13,804 nt of DNA from Acidobacteriaceae bacterium (GTDB taxonomy: Bacteria > Acidobacteriota > Terriglobia > Terriglobales > Acidobacteriaceae). This document shows, one piece after another, positions 7,728 to 13,804 of the stretch (positions are counted from its first letter, which is position 1; every line of letters starts with the position of its first letter). A program made the position numbers and the translations under genes. The notes below the pieces were generated by a model. That model was not told where the DNA came from. It saw only the letters and a program-made list of their open reading frames with translations, and searched no databases. The stretch is from the NCBI GenBank assembly GCA_003140785.1, contig PLKY01000233.1, positions 148 through 13,951 on the forward strand, given 5' to 3'.

Positions 7728-8699
7728 TCAGGACTGCCGATTCTGGCGATTCGTGGGATTTTTCCTGGTCACGAGTCCCCGAATTTGGTTGGCTGCGATA
7801 ATCCACGGAACCAGCACCGAGAAAAGAAACCGGGCCGGAATGGCACGTGGCGCGGCCCGGCAGAGCAAGGGAAAGTCATAATGAAACGCGTTCCAGCATT
7901 GCATTGCGAGGACCAGCAGGAGCGGGAGGTAAGTCCAGGGCAGGCTGCCGATGGCCAGGACATGCACGGCGCAGCGCGCGGCATTGCGAAACAGCCGTGG
8001 CCAACGCACACCAAGGATCCCGTCGCTGACGGCGTAGCGGGCAAGCTGCTTGCACGCCGATAGGAAAGAATTTTGCGGCCGATACAATGCCTTCGCTCGT
8101 TGCGGGAACGCCGGCGATGCAACCCGCCGCGCCTCCAGGTCAAACAATGTGTCTTCGCCAAAGAACACCGTCTCGGGGAATCCGCCCAGCCGCCGCCACA
8201 AATCTTTCGTAAACGCCATGGAGCGCGCCGAGCAGGATTTGGTCAGCGCTGCCTCATCGAGCTTCACTCCGAAGAACGGAGCCGAGGCCACGTCCCACGC
8301 GGTCGGGTCGTTCATGTCCAAAGACGCCCCGCCCAGCGCATATTCCGCTTGGCCGCTCCGCAACGGTGCAGTGAGTTCCGCGAGCCAATTCGCCGCATAG
8401 GTGCAGCCCGCATCTGCGCAGGCAATCATTTCAGAATGCGCGGCTGTAATCGCTACGTTGCGGCCTTTCGAAATCGGTCCGGGCGTGAATTTCAAACTGC
8501 AGGTTTCGTCTCGAATTGCGCGCAATGCTGGCTGATGCGCTGCAGCCTCGCGGAGCCACTCCCACGTGCCATCGGTCGAACCGCCATCGACGACGATGAC
8601 CTCAGCCGCTGGTGGGATTTGCAGCATGAGGCTGTCGACGAGCCTTGGAATGTTCTCCACTTCGTTGAGAACGGTGGCAATCACACTGACAGCCTGCAT
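7728..8699 (-). CDS. Family 2 glycosyltransferase, membrane associated
   Basis: A 323-residue GT-A-fold glycosyltransferase. The nucleotide-binding VVDGGSTDGT lies at 36-45, the metal-binding acidic motif is CADAG near 94-98, and the likely catalytic acidic region is FFGEDTLFDLEAR at 179-191. Two hydrophobic stretches near the C-terminus (about 233-259 and 281-300) suggest membrane anchoring, followed by a polar, Asn/Gln/Arg-rich tail. Donor and acceptor cannot be read. Because hddA and hddC follow directly, transfer of GDP-heptose or assembly of a heptose-bearing surface glycan is a reasonable guess. The ATG at 8699 lacks any Shine-Dalgarno, but TATACT stands exactly 6 nt before it, so transcription could begin at the start codon itself. 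The gene may thus open the glycan operon rather than be read from the barrel gene 48 bp upstream. Confidence 0.87.
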   Translation of the reverse strand: MQAVSVIATVLNEVENIPRLVDSLMLQIPPAAEVIVVDGGSTDGTWEWLREAAAHQPALRAIRDETCSLKFTPGPISKGRNVAITAAHSEMIACADAGCTYAANWLAELTAPLRSGQAEYALGGASLDMNDPTAWDVASAPFFGVKLDEAALTKSCSARSMAFTKDLWRRLGGFPETVFFGEDTLFDLEARRVASPAFPQRAKALYRPQNSFLSACKQLARYAVSDGILGVRWPRLFRNAARCAVHVLAIGSLPWTYLPLLLVLAMQCWNAFHYDFPLLCRAAPRAIPARFLFSVLVPWIIAANQIRGLVTRKNPTNRQNRQS

Positions 8700-8747
8700 G
8701 GCGGAAGTATAGCTTCATGCCACTTCAGCTGAATCTTGCGGCTCTGC
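8700..8747 (-). promoter_or_regulatory. Putative leaderless promoter and palindrome before GT2 gene
   Basis: On the minus strand TATACT (8711-8706) matches the -10 consensus at five of six bases and ends 6 nt before the ATG. The perfect palindrome TTCAGCTGAA (8724-8733) covers the position where a -35 element would sit; the hexamer there, TTCAGC with a 16-bp spacer, is a poor -35 on its own. A repressor or activator site at the -35 is possible. Confidence 0.4.
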
Positions 8748-9344
8748 TTAGAATTTATACGTAACGCCAACCGAGGCGCGAGCATTAAAGTGCCGATGCG
8801 GCGAGTCGCCGGGCTGATATGGAGTCAAAGTGAACGATGAGCCGATGTCGTCGCCATACGCGCGCAGCCCCAGGTGATCGGTGAGTTTGTAGTCGAGGCC
8901 CACGCCGATGCCACCGGCAAATGACTCACCGGGCTTGATTGAAACTCCCCCGGTGTGCGCGGCGCCGATCAGTCCATGAACAAAAATGCTCGACCGCTCA
9001 TAAAGCGCTGCGTGGAAGACCGGCCCCGCCAGGTACTGATCGACGGACGCGGCTTGCGGGTTCGCTTCTGTGACCGTCCAGGCATAGTGACCGCCTTCGA
9101 GGGTAGCGCCAAAATACTTGCCCCAATCGCGCGTCAACGACAGGCTCACTCCCTGCAAACCGCTGTTCGACTGGTTCACCTGGTTCAAGCTGGTGTAACC
9201 CCATCCGACAAAGGCCTCGTATTTATATTCGGGTCCGGTTCTCTCGCTGGGTGCTTTTTCGGGGGCGATCTGGCAGTTGGCCGCCAGTGGCATAAGCCCA
9301 GCCGCAGACGCGGCCAAAATCCAAAACAGTAGCTTCCTCGTCAA
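8748..9344 (-). CDS. Outer-membrane beta-barrel protein (OmpA-like barrel), TTG start
   Basis: A 198-residue protein with a short basic N-terminus (MTRKLLFW), a hydrophobic signal segment to about residue 22, then alternating hydrophobic/aromatic beta strands separated by polar turns. It ends in SVGVTYKF, a C-terminal aromatic residue as recognised by the BAM machinery. The size fits an eight-stranded barrel of the OmpA-barrel/porin-like class, without a peptidoglycan-binding domain. Its role could be structural, adhesive or a small pore; nothing specific can be read. I place the start at TTG 9344 because GAGGAG lies 9 nt upstream and the signal peptide then begins correctly. An in-frame ATG at 9440 would add 32 polar, Arg-rich residues in front of the signal. 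A cysteine after LAAN is not a lipobox, since Asn occupies position -1. Confidence 0.78.
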   Translation of the reverse strand: MTRKLLFWILAASAAGLMPLAANCQIAPEKAPSERTGPEYKYEAFVGWGYTSLNQVNQSNSGLQGVSLSLTRDWGKYFGATLEGGHYAWTVTEANPQAASVDQYLAGPVFHAALYERSSIFVHGLIGAAHTGGVSIKPGESFAGGIGVGLDYKLTDHLGLRAYGDDIGSSFTLTPYQPGDSPHRHFNARASVGVTYKF

Positions 9345-9489
9345 TGTCAGATTCTCCTCGGTCCCTCGGCGGCGCCACTTGATTGCGCAATTCAAGCTTC
9401 TCTGTGCGCGGGCGCCGTAACTTGAATCCGGTACGTCCATAGACTATCGTTTCCCCCCCCGTTCTACGAAGCGGACCGACGAAGCCCGA
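9345..9489 (-). promoter_or_regulatory. Leader/promoter region of barrel gene with C8 tract and dyad
   Basis: The 145-bp gap holds three notable items: a homopolymer of eight C (9453-9460; G8 on the coding strand) about 108 bp before the TTG start; a 19-bp imperfect dyad at 9378-9396, CTTGA-TTGCGCAA-T-TCAAG, with a perfect TTGCGCAA core; and a further CTTGAA half-site at 9421-9426, inverted relative to TTCAAG at 9391-9396. The ribosome site GAGGAG is at 9354-9359. No convincing -35/-10 pair was recognised. Confidence 0.4.
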
Positions 9490-11208
9490 TCAACGCGGTT
9501 GCACCACCACAGGGCCTGCAAGATGCACAAGGTCTTCGGAGCTGTCATTCACTGTGACGGCTGTGCCGCCCGGAAGATAGCGCGCCAGCACTCCAGGCTG
9601 CATCCAGTCTAGTTCCCAGCCGTCTTCAATCGCGACAATCGTGTACTGGCCGGGAACGACATTGCGCAGGGAAAAACTTCCATCCGAGTCCGATTGATCG
9701 CGCCGCGCGAGCGCCTCAAGATTGCCCGCATGCTTGGGGACCAGGACGATCATCGCTCCGGCGAAGCCTTTGCTGTCCTTGCGCGCAAACCCGTCGATGC
9801 GCGCTGTTTCTTCCCCCAAAATCACCACCAGATTGATCGGTTGGTCGCGCACTGTGAATTCATTTCCAGAATGCGCTGTGCTGCCGCTTTGGAGGGCCAG
9901 TGCGGGCACCACTCCGCTTGCGCCCATTGCCATCACTGCCCAGGATCCCGGTACCACTGCGTTGAATTGGAATTGGCCATTGTGCGCATGGGCAATCAGC
10001 TTCGTGTGGCTCTCCGTACCTTCCTGGGGTTGGAGAATAAGAGGAATTTCCTCCGGCGGCATTCCTCCGCCTGACATCCTCAGGGCGCCCGTCACGGGTA
10101 CCGCCGCGCTTTCCGAGTCAAGATCGACCTGCCCGCTTGCGGTCGCGTCCAACTCTGCGATGTGGGGCGGATTGCCCAGCGCCAGCTCGTAATGACCGGG
10201 CGCAACACCGTTCAGCTCTTTGACGCCGGGATGCGCGCTGTCCGTAGTGAACATGACTTCCGCGGGAATCGGCGTTCCGAAGATCGACTGCCTCAGCATT
10301 ACCGGGGTGAATTGATTCCTGTCCTGCTGATCACGAGGCGGTGGTACGACAAAGTGCAACGAAGGAACTGCGTGCAGATTGATGTCGGCTTCCTCGCGGC
10401 CTCCCTTGGCCAATGAAATCGCCGTTGCGGACGTTTCGTCCGTGGTTGAATCGAAGTAGGTGATCGGGTATGCCACATCGAGTTGGGCGGCGGCATCGAT
10501 CGCTCCGTTGCCTGGTGAGTTCCCACCCGCTCTGTGCATCGCCATCGCATACCAGGGCTGCGCTGCCACGGCTACGAAGTAATCGCCATCGGCCAGGTTG
10601 CCGAACTCATACGCTCCGGTATCGTCTGTGGTTGCCGAGTCCAATTGCAGGAAACGGTCGCCCTGCGTGGGATGGCGCGGCTTCTCAAAGAGCATTACGC
10701 GTGCGCCTTCGACCGGGTCCCCGCCGTCTCCGGACACAACTCCGTGCAGCACAGCGCCAGGTACAAGAAAAAAGATCAGGTGGGTTGTGTCCTGGTCCGG
10801 CCCCGTGACGATTGCGGTGTTGTATCCTTCGTGGTCGTCGTAGAGCGCGGTTCGAAAGCCGCGCTTCGACGCGCTCAATGGATATTTCGCCGCAGACAGA
10901 CCCTCAAGAACGAAGTGACCCTGCGCATCCGACACCACGGATGCGATGGAGCGGTTGTCGTCTCGCCCAAGCGCGGAAACAACTGCCCGCTGTATCGGTT
11001 CGCCTGTGGCAACATTGACCACGGTTCCGGCAATGCGATAACTGCCGGCAATCGGTGTGGCCGCCGGCTTGTTCTGCGCAATTACGGGGACGCACACGAC
11101 GGCGATTGCAAGCGCGATCTGAAGCAGGCGCATCAGCACCGGGCGCATCAGGTCTCGCCGGAGAGAGCCATGCCTGCTGGTCCGCAAATCCGTCCAGATT
11201 CGCATCAC
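9490..11208 (-). CDS. Secreted protein with carboxypeptidase-regulatory-like repeats (second of a coupled pair)
   Basis: About 572 residues, exported: a hydrophobic signal segment lies at about 27-44, ending in VIAQ. Three beta-sandwich modules of the CarboxypepD_reg/transthyretin-like kind can be seen. The first, at about 57-115, has a GTVVNVATGEPIQRAVV start and a DAQGHFVLEGL turn; the second, at 142-215, has DDTGAYEFGNLADGDYFV; the third, at about 470-545, has SDGSFSLRNVVPGQYTIVAIE. No catalytic motif is visible, so a structural, binding or adhesion role at the cell surface is most likely. GTG at 11208 overlaps the upstream gene by four bases (GTGA) and has GAGGT 9 nt before it; the adjacent ATG at 11205 would make a one-base TGATG overlap. 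A later ATG at 11148 gives a more ordinary signal peptide but a poor ribosome site. Confidence 0.8.
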   Translation of the reverse strand: MMRIWTDLRTSRHGSLRRDLMRPVLMRLLQIALAIAVVCVPVIAQNKPAATPIAGSYRIAGTVVNVATGEPIQRAVVSALGRDDNRSIASVVSDAQGHFVLEGLSAAKYPLSASKRGFRTALYDDHEGYNTAIVTGPDQDTTHLIFFLVPGAVLHGVVSGDGGDPVEGARVMLFEKPRHPTQGDRFLQLDSATTDDTGAYEFGNLADGDYFVAVAAQPWYAMAMHRAGGNSPGNGAIDAAAQLDVAYPITYFDSTTDETSATAISLAKGGREEADINLHAVPSLHFVVPPPRDQQDRNQFTPVMLRQSIFGTPIPAEVMFTTDSAHPGVKELNGVAPGHYELALGNPPHIAELDATASGQVDLDSESAAVPVTGALRMSGGGMPPEEIPLILQPQEGTESHTKLIAHAHNGQFQFNAVVPGSWAVMAMGASGVVPALALQSGSTAHSGNEFTVRDQPINLVVILGEETARIDGFARKDSKGFAGAMIVLVPKHAGNLEALARRDQSDSDGSFSLRNVVPGQYTIVAIEDGWELDWMQPGVLARYLPGGTAVTVNDSSEDLVHLAGPVVVQPR

Positions 11209-13055
11209 CGGGTCGGTACCTCGAGAACCAGGTTCGCATTTGCCAATGGGGCCAGATCGATGGCTTGCCCCGCAGTCGACAGGGCATCCATTGCTGCACG
11301 ATCGTGATACGCGAGCGCGATCGGCTTATCGAAGACGAAAACGTGGTAGCTGCCCGGTGTCAGGCCTTGCAACGTGATTGTGCCTCCGTTCGAGGAGCGC
11401 AGTGTCTGCGGAATCACGTCTTCTGTCGAGTCGAAGTCGGGCACCACATACACCGTATACGAGGGCTCTTCTCCTGTGCCTGATCCTGCTGCAGTCGCCG
11501 GCAGCGTTAGCGTCAGCCTTGCGCAGTCATCGCGAAGATTGAGCGTCACCGGCGCCGATGAACCTGAAATTCCCAGCGTCAGCGGTTCTCGTCCCAGATT
11601 TGTACCACCCGCGGTGAGAGAGTCCGCGCAAACGTGCTTGTCCGGCAGATTCGTATGCACCCAGTAGGTCCCCGGCTGCGCAAACGAAGTGTTCAGCGGG
11701 CCTGCATAAGAGCCAACAGCGAAGGTGCTCATCATGCCGTCGCCGATCCATCCGCCCGTCTGGCTCAGAGTGAGAAACACCTGGTCCCCGCCGTCAAGGT
11801 TCGGGCTCGGACCATTCGTTTGCGAGTTCGTCCGAATCAGATTCACCTGAACCGGGTTGCTCTGCGCGTTTGCCAGCGCAATCCGCAAATTCGTCACGGC
11901 ATGTCCGGCAACCGAGAACTCTACAGCACCGGTGTAGTGACCTTCGTCCCGGAAAGTGGTTGCGTTGCCTCCACGCCGCATAACCATGGTCGGCCGTCCT
12001 GCCGTCACGACGAATTCGTAGTTCCCGTCCGGCAAAAGCGCCTGCACCGTATGCGTCGCCTGATCGTATTGCGCCACGTAGGGAAGCTGATGTCCCTGGC
12101 TATCCGTCACTACTGCGGAGAAGGTTGTGCCTCCTGGCCGGTCGGGCGTGAATTCCTGGCCCGCCCCGATCCCCGGAAGAGACGCTGTTGCTGTCACGAC
12201 ATGGAATGGCTCGAGCGTGAGCGACAGGTTGGCTTCCGCCTGTTCGCCGCCATGCAGATGGATCTTTGCCGCACCGGCCAGGTCGCGCGCGTCCGGATAA
12301 AACTGGCTCGCGTATCCGCTGCGTTCAAGGTTGTGTGCGTTGCGCGGATCGATCAGAGTGCCATACGGTTCGTTGTCCATCGCCGGGGCGCTGTACACCA
12401 CATAGGTCCCATCGGCGAGCCCGCCGAATCGATAGGCGCCGTCTGCATTAGTCCTTGTTGTCGCCGCTCCCGGCAAGACCAACTGCCAGACCAACCGTCC
12501 GTTCTCGACGGATTGCTTCAGCAAAGTAATCTCGATTCCTTGCGATCCATCGCCCGTCGATAGCTGAACCTGCCCGCGAATCGAGTTGGCGGGCGCCATT
12601 CTGAATGTCACATCGGGCATCTCCGCGGCAACAATCACTGTGTGCGCAAACCCGCGTGCATCCGTCCCTGCTGCGGCCGAGGCCTCAGCCGTTTCATCCA
12701 GAAATCCAGGCTTGTTGATTTCAAACAGTTGCGGTCCGGTCGGAATGTCCGCGAGTTCATAGCGCCCCTCGCCATCGGTCAACGTGCCTGCGCTTCGGTC
12801 GCTTGTCAGCCGAACCAGCGCGCGCGGCAACGGCTCGCCAGAGACCGCATTCAACACCACGCCATGCACACTGACTCGCGCACTGGGAGTTGCTGTGCCT
12901 TGATCCCCTGGTGACATCGGCTGCTGCGCCTGCAACAGAGCGGGGAAAAGCAGGAGAAACGACAATGATCGCGCGAACAGTCCGAGCTGCTGTCCGCGCC
13001 AACCCACGGCCGGAGAGACCCGGCTTCGGCGCCGTTGAATGAGTCGAAGGCCCAC
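11205..13055 (-). CDS. Secreted protein with carboxypeptidase-regulatory-like repeats (first of a coupled pair)
   Basis: A 616-residue exported protein with an Arg-rich N-terminus, a hydrophobic segment at about 24-42 and probable cleavage at LLQAQQ. Module 1 (about 61-115) shows VHGVVLNAVSGEPLPRALV and DGEGRYELADIPTG. Module 2 (about 155-215) shows IRGQVQLSTGDGSQGIEI and ADGAYRFGGLADGTYVV. A C-terminal module (about 530-590) shows YTVYVVPD and LQGLTPGSYHVFVFD. The order matches the following gene, so the two look like old tandem duplicates; both probably act together outside the inner membrane. Function beyond binding or scaffolding is not readable. GTG 13055 is the first possible start after an in-frame TAG two codons upstream, but its AGAGG abuts the codon, so GTG 13007 is an alternative. 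The permease gene ends 70 bp upstream. Confidence 0.8.
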   Translation of the reverse strand: MGLRLIQRRRSRVSPAVGWRGQQLGLFARSLSFLLLFPALLQAQQPMSPGDQGTATPSARVSVHGVVLNAVSGEPLPRALVRLTSDRSAGTLTDGEGRYELADIPTGPQLFEINKPGFLDETAEASAAAGTDARGFAHTVIVAAEMPDVTFRMAPANSIRGQVQLSTGDGSQGIEITLLKQSVENGRLVWQLVLPGAATTRTNADGAYRFGGLADGTYVVYSAPAMDNEPYGTLIDPRNAHNLERSGYASQFYPDARDLAGAAKIHLHGGEQAEANLSLTLEPFHVVTATASLPGIGAGQEFTPDRPGGTTFSAVVTDSQGHQLPYVAQYDQATHTVQALLPDGNYEFVVTAGRPTMVMRRGGNATTFRDEGHYTGAVEFSVAGHAVTNLRIALANAQSNPVQVNLIRTNSQTNGPSPNLDGGDQVFLTLSQTGGWIGDGMMSTFAVGSYAGPLNTSFAQPGTYWVHTNLPDKHVCADSLTAGGTNLGREPLTLGISGSSAPVTLNLRDDCARLTLTLPATAAGSGTGEEPSYTVYVVPDFDSTEDVIPQTLRSSNGGTITLQGLTPGSYHVFVFDKPIALAYHDRAAMDALSTAGQAIDLAPLANANLVLEVPTR

Positions 13056-13125
13056 CCTCTATTTTGACGCGTGCGGCAGGGAAGGGAATCCGGCCTGCCA
13101 GACAAATTCCATTCCTTCGGTACTC
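13056..13125. repeat. Short inverted repeat between permease and secreted-protein genes
   Basis: GGCAGG (13075-13080) and CCTGCC (13094-13099) form a 6-bp stem with a 13-nt loop in the 70-bp gap. It is not followed by a T tract on the minus strand, so it is at best a weak or Rho-assisted terminator; it may equally be chance. No promoter was recognised here. Confidence 0.25.
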
Positions 13126-13804
13126 TCAGGCCCGATCCAGATACCAGGGAATATTGATGACGATGATGCGGCGGTTGCCGCGCAACAGCAGAATCACTTT
13201 CAGCAAATCGGCGCGGCGGTTGTGCAGCACGCTCTCCCACCAGTGGCGCACCACCAGCTCCGGTACCAGCACGCAGACCTTGTGATACTCCGTCTCTTTC
13301 TCTACGCCCAGTACGTACTCCACGACCGGCTGCAAGACATAGCGGTAGGGCGACACCAGCGTAATCAGCTTGGGGACACACTTTCCGGCGGTGCGCAACG
13401 GGGCCGCAATCTTTTCTTCCCACTCTTGGCAGAATTGATCCGTCTCTTCGGTGATCTGCACGTGGACACAGCGAATGTCGTCCGACATCGATAATGCGAA
13501 TGACAAAGCCTTCTCCGAGATGCGGCTCCAGCGATCAATCGGCACCACGACCACCGGCTTCGTCACTTCCGCCGCAACGATGGGCCGATCAAGATCGGTT
13601 TCCCGCGCGACGCGAAGATAGTGCTTGTTTACCATTCGCATGGCGACAATCATGAGAGCAACCAGCAACGCCGTGATCCACGCGCCTTCAACGAACTTGG
13701 CCACCAGCACCACCAGCGTCGTGATGCCGGTCGCAAACGCGCCCAGGCCGTTCATCGCCATGCGAAATGGTGCGCCGCCCTGGCGCTTCCAGTGCATTAC
13801 CATG
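13126..13804 (-). CDS. APC-type permease, C-terminal part (5' end outside window)
   Basis: The visible 226 codons are the 3' end of a longer gene that continues past 13804; the methionine at 13803 is an internal residue, not the start. The fragment has two hydrophobic segments (about 18-36 and 39-57) with the FVEGAWITALLVALMI pattern typical of the last helices of a group of APC-superfamily amino acid permeases. A cytoplasmic tail of about 165 residues follows, beginning with VVVVPIDRWSRISEKALSFALSMSDDIRCVHVQI, which resembles a universal-stress-protein or nucleotide-binding fold. The tail runs to a normal TGA with IPWYLDRA at the end. An amino acid substrate is likely by family but unproven. 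The K+ uptake permeases (Kup) have a similar helix-plus-tail plan and are a less likely alternative. Confidence 0.72.
   Translation of the reverse strand, partial: MVMHWKRQGGAPFRMAMNGLGAFATGITTLVVLVAKFVEGAWITALLVALMIVAMRMVNKHYLRVARETDLDRPIVAAEVTKPVVVVPIDRWSRISEKALSFALSMSDDIRCVHVQITEETDQFCQEWEEKIAAPLRTAGKCVPKLITLVSPYRYVLQPVVEYVLGVEKETEYHKVCVLVPELVVRHWWESVLHNRRADLLKVILLLRGNRRIIVINIPWYLDRA

Noticed and set aside
9272..9283. Lipoprotein cysteine in the barrel protein signal region (LAANC)
   Set aside because: Position -1 is Asn, which is not accepted by the lipobox; the protein looks like a barrel with an ordinary signal peptide.
9345..9440. ATG at 9440 as start of the barrel protein
   Set aside because: It would put 32 Arg-rich residues before the signal peptide; the TTG at 9344 has a GAGGAG site at proper distance and a normal signal sequence.
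10534..11307. 257-residue open frame on the plus strand across the secreted-protein genes
   Set aside because: Antisense to two well-supported coding regions, with no ribosome site and low-quality composition; treated as a shadow.
1..13804. CRISPR array, tRNA or rRNA genes, toxin-antitoxin or defence genes
   Set aside because: No regularly spaced repeats, cloverleaf-like sequences or recognisable defence proteins were found by reading both strands.

Overview
The window looks like a chromosomal stretch of a Gram-negative, moderately GC-rich soil bacterium, most likely an Acidobacteriota of the Terriglobia/Acidobacteriia type. This placement is an inference from three traits: tandem large secreted proteins with carboxypeptidase-regulatory-like domains, an APC permease with a long soluble tail, and an IS1111-type IS110 transposase typical of that group. 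An OmpA-like barrel shows that an outer membrane is present. No rRNA, tRNA or marker gene is available to fix the taxonomy.

Layout. At the left edge is an IS110-family insertion sequence (transposase 29-1066, minus) whose right end is cut off by the window. Next comes an intact MHS-type MFS symporter (1168-2451, minus), separated by a 163-bp divergent promoter region from the only plus-strand gene, a secreted gluzincin-like metalloprotease with TPRs (2615-4468). From 4547 to the right edge every gene is on the minus strand. In transcription order (right to left) these are: the 3' part of an APC-type permease; two translationally coupled secreted proteins with CarboxypepD-regulatory-like repeats; an outer-membrane beta-barrel protein; a family 2 glycosyltransferase; a D-glycero-D-manno-heptose 7-phosphate kinase (HddA); a heptose 1-phosphate guanylyltransferase (HddC); and a membrane acyltransferase-3 protein.

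How the genes may work together. The GT2, hddA, hddC and acyltransferase genes form a small surface-glycan module. HddA and HddC would make GDP-D-glycero-alpha-D-manno-heptose. The GT2 is a candidate for a glycan-assembly step, and the acyltransferase could acylate a glycan or lipid. The isomerase (GmhA) and phosphatase (GmhB) steps are missing here and must be supplied elsewhere if the pathway runs.

I found no convincing undescribed system, defence island, CRISPR array or RNA gene. The best leads are regulatory: a possible ribosome-site-masking pairing in the transposase leader, two genes whose -10-like elements sit 5-7 nt before the start codon with no Shine-Dalgarno (leaderless candidates), a C8 tract and a dyad upstream of the TTG-started barrel gene, and the coupled pair of three-domain secreted paralogues. 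The longest stretches without a gene are about 145-165 bp, and each is described below. Coordinates and motifs were read by eye; family names rest on motif recognition, not searches.
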